Below, piece after piece: positions 1 to 11,035 of a stretch of 64,000 nt of DNA (positions within the stretch are counted from its first letter, which is position 1; every line of letters starts with the position of its first letter). The translations under genes were made by a program, and so were the position numbers. This DNA is from Bryum argenteum (Eukaryota > Streptophyta > Bryopsida > Bryales > Bryaceae): NCBI GenBank assembly GCA_037043015.1, contig CM073324.1, positions 11,801,013-11,865,012 on the forward strand, in the 5' to 3' direction. The notes below the pieces were generated by a model. That model was not told the DNA's origin. It worked only from the letters and a program-made list of their open reading frames with translations, and did not search any database.

Positions 1-1930
1 GAGAATCTAGGACTGCAACAACTGCTGGAGCGTTCTGGAGGCAGACGTGGTGTCCACCGCATCTCCACTCCTTATACTAACAGAGGCACACTGGTAGTTA
101 GCAACTTATTTTGCAAGGACAGAGTTTGTGCAGACAAGTGCTAAGTAACCTAATCCTCAACGAGCCAAATGGCCTTCAGAAAATTTTCAAATGCACGATC
201 GCCCTCACTTCGTGTATTTTGCGATGCTACTTATCCTTCACGAGAAAAATAGAATCCTGGACTAAGCGAAAACGAAGCTACAAGGACGAGTGATGATCAT
301 TCAGGGTCCACATGACGAAGAAAATCATCATACGTCCTTGCAGAATGGCGTTAACGACTTTGTACTTGTGATTAGGGGAGTCGTGGGCCAGTCACCTCCA
401 CAACTTCTAAGTAGCAAGAACGATCCTACAGGAAGACAACGAGCTCCCAGGACCTGTCATTCACAAACGAAATCTACGAATGGATCGAGAGCAAAGTCTA
501 TGAGAGCGCTTGTTCTCTCAAAATTGTATAGAACTTGTCAGACATGAGATTATATCTAAAAACGCTCAGTAACCTAGCGACCTAGTCCTACACACGTCCC
601 GCAATGCAATGCATTCGTGATAAAGCTCATAAGCCCAAGCCAAATGTGCACTGCGCAACATGAAAAGAGTCTAATTAGGGTAGATACTGTTCATTCACAC
701 AACCAATCCACCTAAACAACCTCGTCAACAAAGAAAGAGCTGCAAACAACGAGGTCTCACCCTAAGCATAGCTCGAATCTAACAGCACGAACACAAACAC
801 ATACGTAATTGAACGTAATCTTACACGAAAAAGCACTTGAACACCGACGTCTGCTCAATCCGCACTCTAAGAAGTCTCTGCGCCACTGGTCGCTCTGTTT
901 TATTCAACGATTCCAAGTTCTTTCGCTCTCGCCACCATAACCTCTCTGTTTATCGAGGTTCCAAGTTCTTTCTAACTCTTGCCAAAAATACGAGTGCTCT
1001 GATTACGAGTCTTTGCAGCTCTCTATCAATCATCGAAAGACTCACACAATTCGCCACCGCAATCGATTCTCACTCTTAAATTTCAATTTTTTTAAAAACA
1101 AATTCTTAGATTGCGATCAAATTAGCACATCAATTAGCGGATGGAATTTGCCTGCATACCTGAGACTCCGAATTCCGGCAGGAACTACTACTTCCTCCTC
1201 CGCGGGAGTATTGAGGAATTGGAAAGCATGTGGCACCGTGGGCGTGACGTCGTTGATTGCCAACTGTTGAGTCGTTAACGGTTCGATTTCGTGTGTGTGA
1301 TGGCAGTGCTCGATCAATGGAGGCCGTCCACACGCAACCGAATGCTTTGCACTTTCAATGTGCTAATGCTAATACTAGGGTGACGTTAGAGACAGGGATT
1401 GGCACACTCCACAGCCTCCCACTGGATGGCTGTGCCCATGTGATGACCGGCTCAATTTCTCGGTCGTCACCACCGCCATCGACAATTCGGTGCACGACGA
1501 TGATTTGTCTGCGTCCACCCGATTAATCGAGAGAGACGATCGAATTAATCCAGAAACGTCGGGCCTATCACCGTGGATTTCAGCATTTTCTTCGAGCTCA
1601 AATTATGTATACTGGGTGGGCAATGGTTCGTGGCAGCTACCAAGGAGGCACCCTAGAATCCGTGCAGACCTCCCAAGGCCGTTTTTGATAATTTTGAATT
1701 CAAATTTGAGGTCTGCGCCCCACGTTACCCTTCGAAGCCTACTCCATGGCATTTAATGTCTATACATCAAAAAATTAGGGGGCTCATTACCCCTCCTCCA
1801 TCCTCCTCGGTAGCTGCTACGAACGCTTACCTATACTTCGGTCGAATAAAGTTACAAGGTCTGGTTTCGATAGATAGAAAGAAACTTTCAACTTTCGGTG
1901 AATTTTCGAAGTTTCTGCGATTTAATTGAT
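1..1930. other. left flank, no recognised gene
   Basis: I see no recognisable protein domain, RNA gene or mobile element in this stretch. On the minus strand, 1117-1317 stays open and contains a splice-donor-like CAG/GTATGC at about 1160. It could be the 5' coding exon of a gene running off the left edge, but its peptide matches no family I know. The rest has stops in all frames. Confidence 0.4.
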
Positions 1931-2115
1931 TTTGGGCTCATCTTGAGAGTAAATGAGCATATACTGTACTTTGGGCAGTTTTGAGCAGATTTCGAATAGT
2001 GTTCTCATACTTTGCCCCTTCAAAATCTCTTAAAATAGGAGGAATTTTGAAGCATGAGATGATTTTTTTGATAGGTATGAAAAAACTCTACAACTTGCAG
2101 AAGGTTTCAACTTCA
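1930..2115 (+). repeat. AT-rich dispersed repeat, copy 1
   Basis: This segment is similar over its length to 6990-7195. Shared landmarks include ATTTTGAAGC, TCTACAACTTGC/TCTATAACTTAC and AAGGTTT. The two copies lie on either side of the LTR retrotransposon. It is non-coding and of unknown class. Confidence 0.5.
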
Positions 2116-2143
2116 TTGGATCTATAAATGGTAACAAAGATGC

Positions 2144-2353
2144 GCCCTTTGGGGGGAGACTATGTCAAGTACCTTCAAGGCACTTGTAACTAGCTAGAAA
2201 CTAGCATAGTTGTAGTGTCCACCCTCGAGAGGGGGGAGTAGTAGTATTGTTCCAATTACCCCTTGTTCGGTGGCCATCGGGATATTAGCATTACCAACGG
2301 ACACTTCATTCACTCTGGCCCCCTTAAAAAAGGAACCGGAGTTTCTATCTATC
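2144..2353 (+). mobile_element. SINE, 5'-truncated copy
   Basis: This is a copy of the SINE whose full-length member is at 17232-17591. It begins inside the body at GCCCTTTGGGG, so the tRNA-like head is missing, and it ends in TCTATCTATC. It is flanked by 12-bp duplications differing at one base: TAACAAAGATGC at 2132-2143 and TAACACAGATGC at 2354-2365. Truncation with variable-length target duplications is what target-primed reverse transcription leaves. Confidence 0.85.
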
Positions 2354-2454
2354 TAACACAGATGCTCACTAAAGTCAGAGTGACCCAATTCGGGCCTCAC
2401 TCACCCTTAAGCCTTAAAAGGACCCACTTTCAATGTAAGCCAAAATTTTTCAAT

Positions 2455-2700
2455 TTGTAGTTTATTTTGAGGATTGAAACTGTAGAATCTAGTACCTAAC
2501 TTGTATACGATCATATACACCAAATTTCAAACTGAAATTCTTCACCATTTGTGAGATCATAATGTTCATAGCTCGAAAAAAAATATTTTTTGTCTTATTG
2601 TCAAAAAGGAAATGAGTGCTTTAGAGCCCAAAAATACCAATTTAGAGGTAAAGTTGATATGAGGCTTTCAAATTCTTGTTCCTAGGCAAGTTAAGCCCAT
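2455..2700 (+). repeat. AT-rich dispersed repeat B, copy 1
   Basis: This resembles 13585-13845 and 15885-16010. Shared landmarks are ATCTAGTACCTAACTTGTA, a GTGAGATC element and TTCAAATTCTTGTTCC. It is non-coding and its class is unknown. The retrotransposon at 2742 lies just downstream. Confidence 0.5.
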
Positions 2701-2741
2701 GTTCATATAGTATTTATCGTCATTGGATGAATGAAACCTAT

Positions 2742-2929
2742 TGTTACGAGTACAAGGACCTAAGGACCCATAGCCCCGGCGGCGGACAGTTGGATTTGGC
2801 AGGTAATTAACTGCCACCAACTACCTATATATGGCCAGTGGGGGGGCCTTGTCCCCCACTGCACATTCTATATTCTTACTCGTTTCTCATACTATTCATT
2901 GACTACAGACTTGTCCTTGTCTCCTTACA
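2742..2929 (+). repeat. 5' long terminal repeat
   Basis: The 188-bp repeat has TG...CA ends. It matches the 3' LTR except at two positions that I could find: a C/T in the GTCCCCCAC segment and an A/T in TCTCATACT. TATATATGG near 2824-2832 is a candidate TATA box. Confidence 0.95.
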
Positions 2930-3850
2930 TAATGTGCAGTCCTTGAAGTCTTTTTTGATGAGTAGTATTCTGCAGGTTACGTGTTTCCGCCGGGGCTCGG
3001 AATGACTCAAGGAGATCGGTAGATTGATGGACCCTGAAGATTTGAATCTGTGAGACCGTGCAGTGCGAGCAAGATTGCTGAGCCGCGGTGTTTCGAACCT
3101 GCGGTAGATGGTGGAGATTGTAACACGGTGGGAGGATGCCAGTGCAAGATTAAGGTGCCAGACCAGTGCAACATCGACACATTCACGTCGACACAGGACG
3201 GTGGATTCTCGAAGCATGCGGTGAGGTTGTCACAGAATGTGGATGCAGAGACAGGCGGGGACGAAGACCATGAGTTCACCAATGGCGCACGACCGGACAC
3301 GTTGCTGGTGATTGCGAAAATTTCATGACCTCGAGATCATGACTTCCTGGAGAACAGGTCCCTCGTGCGGGAGCGAAGCCCATGACCAGCCGGCATCTTT
3401 GCTGATGCGTATCACGCTCTCGAAACACAAACGGAGAACGAGAAAAGAGCATGACTTCCTGAGAGAGCATTCCGCTGCGTGATCAGTTGATGGACATCGC
3501 TGATTGGTTTTCCTGCTGGTCCTGAGGATTTCTTCCAGGTCGTCAGGGCATTGGAGCCTCAGTCTCGTGCTTTTCGAGGAAGATGGAACTGAAGGTTGGT
3601 AGCAGCCGGGGCATCTGCTCGCTCATGGGTTGACATGCGATCCCGACCGCACTTCCCCGAGGTTGCATGCCGGGACGGCGCCTCAGCACCTACCACCGAC
3701 GATTAAATCTCCGGGCAGCAATTATCAGGGCCACCATTGCCGAGGTCGAAGGAAGGTTGTCGAGATATGACTCTGAGGATCTTAACCTTGCGCGGTTAGT
3801 GGTGCGGGATTGCCGAGACTCTGCTGATGCAAGCATGATCCTGGAAGAAG
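2930..3850 (+). other. retrotransposon leader, gag not recognisable
   Basis: Between the 5' LTR and the reverse transcriptase only short open stretches occur (3050-3328, 3667-3933). None shows a CCHC zinc knuckle or a protease DTG/DSG motif. The stretch may be decayed gag or captured filler. Its G+C content is higher than that of the AT-rich surroundings. Confidence 0.5.
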
Positions 3851-6631
3851 TACAGCGAGGTGTCGGCCCCAATTGTGTTCGCAAAAAAGAAAGACGGGAC
3901 CCTCCGAGTCTGCATCGATTATCGGAACCTTAACCAGGTTACAATTCATAACAGATACCCGCTTCCTTTCATTCCAGAGTTGACGGACCGGCTAGTCGGA
4001 GCCACTATATTTTCTAAACTTGACGTTTGTCAGGCCTACCATCGAGTGCGAATGGCGGCGGGACATGAGTATAAGACAGCATTTAAGACCCGTTATGGCC
4101 TCTACGAGTACGTACCTCGTTATGCCTTTTGGCCTCACGAACGCCCCGGCCCAGTTTCAAGCCCATATGCAGACCATATTTGGGGACTTACTCGACATTT
4201 CCGTTGTGATCTACTTGGACGACATCCTCATTTTTTCCAAGACACTTGAGGAACACCGCCAAGTTGTTCGGGAAGTACTACAACGTCTTCATCAACACGG
4301 CCTCTACGCCAAGCTATCCAAGTGTGAGTTCCACCGTCCTTCCGTGGAATTTCTAGGCTTAATTGTTTCTGGCCGCGGTCTGGAGATGTGCCCTAACAAG
4401 GTTTCCGCCCTCAAAGACTGGCCACGGCCCAAGAACCTTCGGGAGGTACAAGCGTTTTTGGGCTTCGCCAATTTCTGTAGGAGATTTATTGCGGATTACT
4501 CTCATGTAGCCGTTCCTCTCATTCAGCTGACGCGAAAGCATCAGCCGTTCACGTGGTCTACAGAGGCGGAAGAAGCTTTCAATGAGCTCCGTCGGCGGTT
4601 CACAGAAGCCCCGGTCCTACTACATCCGGTTTTTGATCAGCCGTTTGTAGTTGAGACGGACGCTTCAGATACCGCCACTGGTGGTGTACTCTCCCAGTAT
4701 GGACCCAACGGCCAGTTACATCCATGTGCATATCGTAGTTCCAAGATGTCCGTTGCGGAGCAAAACTATGATATATACGACAAAGAACTTCTTAGCATCG
4801 TACTTGCATTCCAGGATTGGCGGGTGTACTTGGAAGGATCTCCCCATCAGATTCGAGTGATCTCTGATCACAAGAACTTGGAACAGTTCCTGACAACCAA
4901 GATTCTCAACTGCCGTCAAGTCAGGTGGTCAGAATTTCTCTCATCATACGATTTTGTTATCGAGCACCGACCTGGAGTGCTTAATGCACGGGCGGACATG
5001 CTCTCCAGCCGTTTTGATACAGATAATACCAGTAGTCGGAACGTACGGCCGCTACTTCGATTAGCGATGTTGGAGGCCGTGGAGCCAGTTTGGAACGACA
5101 ACCGTATTATACAACGACTCCAAGAAGCGACCATGCGGGATCCAACGTTGACGCCGGTACGTACATTTCTGATGACTGGCGTGGGGGAGGCCCCCAGTCA
5201 TATACGACGTCAACTACAGGATTATTCACTTCGTGATGGGGTCATTTTCTTCAAAGTCGCAATGATGGTCCCAAACGACGAGGAGCTCCGTCGACAAATC
5301 CTTCGATCCCGCCATGACGCTCCGGCGGCTGGACATCTAGGACGGGCAAAGACGGTAGATTTGGTCTCTCGTACGTTTTACTGGCCGACCTTTACTAAGT
5401 ATGTTCATCATTACGTGGACGGTTGCGACATCTGTTAGCCCTCCAAGCCGACTCGACATTCCCGCTATGGGTTACTGCAACCTATTTCTGCGGGAGACGC
5501 ACCGTGGAAAAAGGTGACTACAGACTTTATAGTGAAGCTCCCACTCAGCGCTGGTTTCGACACGATCATGGTCGTGGTGGACAAGAATACCAAGTTGGCA
5601 CATTTTATTCCAACTACAGAAGCCACTGACTCAGCAGGGATCGCAGCACTCTATTTACAACACGTCTGGAAGCTTCACGGGACCCCTACGGAAGTGATCT
5701 CTGATCGCGGGTCAGTTTTCGTGTCAAAATTTATGCGTCGACTGTATGAGCTTCTGCGCATTCAACCGGCCCCAACTACAACATTTCACCCCCAATCCGA
5801 TGCCAGACCGAAAGGGTGAATCAACATCTGGAGCAGATTCTTTGTATGTTTACAACTAAACGCCAGGATGACTGGGCTGACCTCCTTCCGGTAGCAGAAT
5901 TCGCCTATAACAACTCCCTACATTCCGCTATTGGGTAATCACCGTTCTATGCAACTTACGGTTATCACCCGACTCTATCATTCACCCCACCAACAACCTC
6001 AACGGTTCCAGCAGCGGAGGAGCGCGTGCAGTTGCTACATCAAGTGCAGGAAGAAATCAAGACCATGATCCAAATTGCTGGGGAACACGCGAAGAAATAC
6101 TACGACCGACAAGTCCAGGAAGCGCCTACGTACGAAGTCGGTGACTACGTCCTTCTACGAGGTGAGCACATTGCTACGACGTCCCCGTCAAGGAAGTTAG
6201 GACCCAAGTTTTTAGGGCCCTTCCGAATCATTTCCAAGGTCTCAAACTTGGTATACCGCCTCAAGTTGCCAAGTACCCTCTGTATTCATGATGTTTTCCA
6301 CGTAGGAGTTCTGGAACCGTACCGGCCCGATACCATCCCGGGGCGGAAGCAAAACCCCCCAACCCCAGTCATTACTCCGGCGGGCAATATGGAGTGGGAG
6401 GTTCGTCGGATACTCAACTCCCGAGTCTCTGGACGACGTCGGCAGCTGCAGTATTTGGTTTCTTGGGAAGGTTATGGACCGGAGGAAGACTCCTGGGAAC
6501 CTGCTAGTCACCTTCGGAATGCGCCTCTTCGGGTTCGCGAATTTCACCGCTTACATCCGAACGCCCCCCAACCATTACCTGGACCTAGAAGGGGGGTAAT
6601 GTTACGAGTACAAGGACCTAAGGACCCATAG
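3850..6631 (+). pseudogene. pol: broken pol: RT, RNase H, integrase, chromodomain
   Basis: The reading opens in the reverse transcriptase fingers (FAKKKDGTLRVCIDYR, about 3880) and lacks the usual N-terminal RT region. The catalytic YLDD is at 4212-4223. RNase H follows from about 4640 (ETDASD, later SDHKNLEQF). The integrase zinc finger is at about 5310-5435. The integrase core carries TTDF and SDRG motifs at about 5515-5710, and a chromodomain closes the frame (about 6388-6530, YLVSWEGYGPEEDSWEP). Four lesions are visible: a 4-bp GTAC duplication at 4108-4115, a TAG stop at 5436-5438, a 1-bp loss near 5800 just before the integrase glutamate region, and a TAA stop near 5937. The chromodomain probably steers integration to particular chromatin in intact relatives. 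This copy cannot encode a full enzyme. Confidence 0.93.
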
Positions 6632-6787
6632 CCCCGGCGGCGGACAGTTGGATTTGGCAGGTAATTAACTGCCACCAACTACCTATATATGGCCAGTGGG
6701 GGGGCCTTGTCCTCCACTGCACATTCTATATTCTTACTCGTTTCTCTTACTATTCATTGACTACAGACTTGTCCTTGTCTCCTTACA
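6600..6787 (+). repeat. 3' long terminal repeat
   Basis: This is a 188-bp direct repeat of 2742-2929 with two differences. It is preceded by the purine tract AGAAGGGGGGTAA and followed by the target duplication CCTAT. Confidence 0.95.
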
Positions 6788-6989
6788 CCTATAAAAGAAA
6801 TTGAAATTCCACATGGGGGTACGTTGAAATCCAAATACAAAGACTTATTTTTTACTATTGAAAGGCATGTGAAGCCTTGTTATCTAGTAGATCCAAACGG
6901 TGAGAACGTGCCTTGATACCTTTTTTACACATACAAAAAACAAAATTGAAATTTAATAATAAAATAAGGTGGTGAAGTTATTGCGATCC

Positions 6990-7195
6990 TAGTTCATTTT
7001 GGGCAAAATCTTGAGAATACATCCATGGGATATACAACAATTTTGGGTAGATTTGAGCATGCCCAATAGTGTTATTGAACTTTGAAAGTTTATATCTCCT
7101 AAAGTATGAGAAATTTTGAAGCGTGAATGGTCTTGTTGGAAAGGGTTGACAAAAATTCTATAACTTACGAAAGGTTTGAACTCTACAAAAACTAA
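6990..7195 (+). repeat. AT-rich dispersed repeat, copy 2
   Basis: This is the diverged direct copy of 1930-2115 on the right side of the retrotransposon. It shares the ATTTTGAAGC and AAGGTTTGAACTCTAC-type landmarks and is non-coding. Confidence 0.45.
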
Positions 7196-7253
7196 AATTG
7201 GTAGGTTATTGGTTGATCGAACTCAAATGGCCATATTTTGGCCGCCTAAAACT

Positions 7254-8233
7254 TTAATCCCAAAGTAGTTTGACTCATCTGTACAAAAAGGAACACATCC
7301 TAACCAAAAGTGACATAAATAGAAACACATGTAAGTTATTCAAATCTCAACCATACAATCTTGTAGTAGACATATTATACATCATGTGGCTCATATTTTG
7401 TATCATGGGGCATCATAGATTGCGAAATCATAACATATTTGTACCTAGAAATCATCACAAAATATTAGCATTTTCACTTTGAAGTAAAAATGCTACTATT
7501 GGACTTATTACTGAAAAAACCACCAATTACAAAGATGTTTACCTTCAATAACATCCTTGAACAAAAAAAAACCATGAAAAAAATTCTTTGCATAAATAAT
7601 GGCCTTGCAATGGTGAAAATTGCCTAAATATTTACAAGGGAAAATTGTCCAGAATTAGGCCCCTTGCACAAAAATGATTGCCATAACTTTCTCACATCTT
7701 GGATGGAATTGAGGTTGTTACTACTAAAACAAGATTGTAATTGTATTCCAACCCAATAAACAAAATTGAACTCCAACCGTGGAGGAATGAGAAACATATC
7801 CTCAAAAACCGTGTTTTTTTTTAGTTTTTTAAGATTGAAACATCATAGCAAATCCAATAGCTAAAATATTCTAACAAAAATCTTCAAACAACAAAGTTTT
7901 TGGATTTCATCTTGGGATCATACTTATGCACAAAAACCCCAATTAGACTTAGAATTAGAATCAAATTAGAATTCACATGATTGGCTTGCAATTGTAAAAC
8001 ATGCCCCATGCTTGAAAACCCAATAACAAGAGTTGCCTTCACTAAAATGCTTACCATAAATTGATACTTTCTTGCATGGGTGAATCTTCACTACACAAAC
8101 GAGACTTGGTTTAGAACCTAATCCAAGTGATTTCATACAAAACAAACACCGGATGAAGAAGTTATGGCTCTTCAAAGTTGTTCCTTGTCATTCAAAACAT
8201 TGTTATTCGACATTCAGCCCATTTAAGGGTTAA
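7254..8233 (+). mobile_element. TTAA-flanked non-autonomous element, copy 1 (980 bp)
   Basis: The element starts TTAATCCCAAAG and ends AAGGGTTAA. It is collinear with 61884-62847 and with the inverted copy 23287-24263. Shared internal blocks include TCAAATCTCAACC, CATAGATTGCGAAATCATAAC, a TTTTCACTTTGAAGTAAAAATGCTAC-type block (about 7470-7495) and GAAGAAGTTATGGCTC. It has no transposase and no long open frame. The close lengths of the three copies (980, 977, 964 bp) and TTAA at all six ends fix the boundaries. Confidence 0.8.
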
Positions 8234-8777
8234 GTCAATCATGTTAACCCTTTTTTTTGTCTCTAGGAGATTGTCAGAGTGGTTCACATATATCAGATAT
8301 CAATAGTAAATTTTGCAGGCAATGGACTTTTATTATTTGATTGCCAATTGTACCTTCAATTTGCTATTTTGTGGGACAATCAAATGTTATAGTGGGGATG
8401 CGGATATAAAAGTGGATCACCCTTGACATGAATTATCTCCACTAGGTTTAGTCTTAGAGCACAAGAGGCTTAGAGTCATAGGTGTAGAGAATATTCGATT
8501 TCCATAAGGCTATGCATGGAGATGCATGGATTTGATCCTAGTCGATCTCATGAACTTGAAACAATAAAGCCGAAGTATAAACTTGAGCTCAAAACCAACA
8601 CTCAAGACAATTGACTAGTAGAGAGCTTCGAATCCAAGAACTACATGGTTCTTCAATTTGTAGTATTGAATGTTAAATTTGTAGTATTGAAAATCAAAAC
8701 TACAAATTGGTTGACATTCCTTTTTGTAGGTAATCTTTGGGATTGGTTTCATGAGTATCTTACAAACATGAGCTCTT
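8234..8777. other. intergenic, nothing recognised
   Basis: AT-rich sequence with stops in all frames. No gene, RNA or repeat structure was recognised here. Confidence 0.4.
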
Positions 8778-9070
8778 AATGGCACTAAAAGTGACGGCCG
8801 TAATGACTTGACCGGAATGACACAAAGTGTCATTTTTAATTGTGCTTCTAATAACGTCAAAATAAATTATTATATTTGTCACTTTTCCTTAATTGTTTTA
8901 TTGATTTATTAGAGTGTGGTATGCTTATTACAACCAAAAAAAAATCTAAGAAAAAGTGACAAATATAATCATTTATTTTGACGTTACTAGAAGCGCAATT
9001 AAAACTGACACTTTGTGTCATTCCGGTCAAATCATTACAGCCGTCACTTTTTTGCCATTTTCTACTAGTG
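8778..9070. mobile_element. fold-back MITE with CACTA-like right end
   Basis: Two arms of about 100 bp form an inverted repeat. The left arm runs about 8780-8885 and contains GTGACGGCCGTAATGAC. The right arm runs about 8950-9055 and contains its complement with a few changes. About 65 bp separate them. The right terminus ends TTTCTACTAGTG, whose complement CACTAGTAGAAA matches the ends of the elements near 48.3-48.9 kb. The left terminus has lost or changed this sequence. Confidence 0.75.
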
Positions 9071-10225
9071 TTACTGAACCATATGTCATATTTGACTACT
9101 TCTGGACTTTCCTTAAAACCTCATAGATAAGATTCCAGCTACACTTTTCGATAACACACAGACATCTTTTTAACCATATATATGAAGATTATTCCAATGC
9201 AAGGTTTGGACATTCCCCCAGGTTCAATTTCCACTCATGAAATTCAACTTGATATTCCAATGTACAAAACTTGGATCTATTTGAATTGATCAAATGTGCC
9301 ATTTATGCTCTAATCTGAATCTTAGCTCTATCCAAATTTATCCAAATTTGCACTTAAATACCAATCATAGCATAGACGAGGTAACCATTATACCAAAAAA
9401 AAACCCAGGAAGCTTACTTAGTACTCTCACATGTGTCTAAATAAGACCTCACCAAATGCTTGACAATTTGAACTTAATTAGGAACAGAATCATTGAGAGG
9501 ATATCAAACTAAACGGAAATATCATCTCGACTAATTGAGTACATAAGCATTGATATAGAGCACACGCCGGTAAGGGATCTGCAAGTTCAGGAGCACACTT
9601 CCTTGAAGGGAGAGATAACCTTTCAGCAGAATCGAAGCATTCATTGAAGCAGATTGGAATTGTGTTAGGGCTAAGCTGAGTGCTTCCTCTTGTGCAATCA
9701 AAAATTGCATACACTCAAGCTCACTCTGATGTCTCATCACAAGCGCCACCAGCAAAACAAAAGCCATATAGTTTCATAAAATTGTACAATTCAAATCGCA
9801 TTGAGACAGGGCTCAGAAGCACATACGCCGCTCCAGTATACAAAAATTGCTACTCTTCATTATTGGGCTCTTGCAGATGCAAAACTTACATGGAATCTGC
9901 TTTCAAGTAACACCGCTACCTCCTGAACTAACAGAAAGTAGAGAGAAGAAACAGCTCGAACCTATTCCTGTGTTTCGATGAAACTCGCGGCCCAAGCTCT
10001 GAAATGTCGAATCTCGTATACAATCTCCCGCTCCCGGAATCTCGAACACACTGGCCGAACTGAACCATGACAGCACATACTGTAACGATCCCCGATCTGG
10101 AGAGGACTCTCACTACGCAGGCCACACTGGAGCATTACAGCGCTAATGTGTTGACATTCTGTCGCTGACAAGCAACGCCAACGCTGGTCGCACTGAAGTG
10201 AATAATGGTACACAGTGTAGACAGG
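9071..10225. other. intergenic and 3' flank of the DUF688-like gene
   Basis: No gene or repeat was recognised. The part nearest 10225 probably includes the 3' UTR of the minus-strand gene that follows. Confidence 0.4.
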
Positions 10226-11035
10226 CTACAGTTTCCCCGATTCCAGTTGTCTCGAAGCTTTCGATTTTCGGAATGGCCGGCCAAGAGAGAGTTGCTTCAA
10301 GCTCCGGGAAGACGATGAGTGACGCAGAATTGTAGGAATCAACGCACTGTAAGACCTTCGGATATTAGACTTTCCGGGAGGCGAAGGGGGCCGGAGCTCT
10401 GAGGAGAACTGGACATGCCAGGCCGATTCGCGAGGGCCAGGAAGAGTCGTGGGCCCGTTGTTGAGATCGAAAAACTCTTCGACGTCATCGTAGCGACGTG
10501 TGGAAGGCGGCGTTCTGGTCATGTAAGGAGACGAGGAGATAGCCGAGCATGTGTTTCGCCGCCTGCTGTAACTCGGCTCGGAGAAAGCGGATTCGTAGGA
10601 AGTAGATGAATAAGGTGTGCCAGGATGGTCGTACGTGCTTACCGAGCTCATAGCATCCGAGTCGTAGCAAACATCGGGATCCTCCACGGGAGGAAACAAC
10701 ATCCCGCTGTGTTCAATAACCCGTTGCGCTTCTGAGGTGAAGCACGCCGCTGCCACCATCGACTTCTTTCGTAATCTGTTTAACTTCTTGAGGATCCTCT
10801 CCACTAGCTGCGCCTCAGCAGCTACTACTGGTTCCTCTGGCTCAAATCCATCGAAGGCTGGCTGTGATGGCTTAGTCGGTGTGCGGGCGCCAGGAGGAGG
10901 GCGAAGTGGACTCGGGCATGGCTCAACCTTCGCCGGTCTCGAGGGCACAATCGTTGCTATTGGCGTGCCCGGAGCTGCTTCCCACTTGTACGGGATGGAA
11001 ACAGGCGAACTCGGATTCTCGTACTCTTGCTTCAT
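10226..11035 (-). CDS. DUF688-like protein, 269 aa
   Basis: This is a single-exon plant protein of unknown biochemical role. The start is the ATG at 11035, giving MKQEYENPSSP. The family signature, an aromatic-K-W-E-x-A-P-G-x-P block, is IPYKWEAAPGTP at residues 14-25. A basic leucine-containing stretch follows at about 80-92 (RILKKLNRLRKK). The middle and C-terminal parts are rich in serine, proline and arginine, with a positively charged tail. No signal peptide or membrane segment is visible. The low-complexity, basic composition suggests a cytoplasmic or nuclear regulatory protein, which is inference. The codons look like those of a real gene and no break is seen. The gene has no close neighbour on the same strand; its promoter should lie in 11036-12000. 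Confidence 0.8.
   Translation of the reverse strand: MKQEYENPSSPVSIPYKWEAAPGTPIATIVPSRPAKVEPCPSPLRPPPGARTPTKPSQPAFDGFEPEEPVVAAEAQLVERILKKLNRLRKKSMVAAACFTSEAQRVIEHSGMLFPPVEDPDVCYDSDAMSSVSTYDHPGTPYSSTSYESAFSEPSYSRRRNTCSAISSSPYMTRTPPSTRRYDDVEEFFDLNNGPTTLPGPRESAWHVQFSSELRPPSPPGKSNIRRSYSALIPTILRHSSSSRSLKQLSLGRPFRKSKASRQLESGKL

Larger units (their letters stand above)
2737..6792 (+). mobile_element. Ty3/gypsy chromovirus LTR retrotransposon, defective
   Basis: The element proper is 2742-6787, bounded by two 188-bp LTRs that start TGTTACG and end CTTACA. A perfect 5-bp target duplication CCTAT flanks it (2737-2741 and 6788-6792). The order reverse transcriptase, RNase H, integrase, chromodomain defines a Ty3/gypsy chromovirus. 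The internal region is only about 3.7 kb. No gag or protease is recognisable in the 0.9 kb before the reverse transcriptase, and the pol frame is broken four times. A polypurine tract (6587-6599) precedes the 3' LTR. The bases after the 5' LTR lack the usual TGG start of a tRNA primer site. The LTRs differ at two sites, so insertion was recent. Confidence 0.95.
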
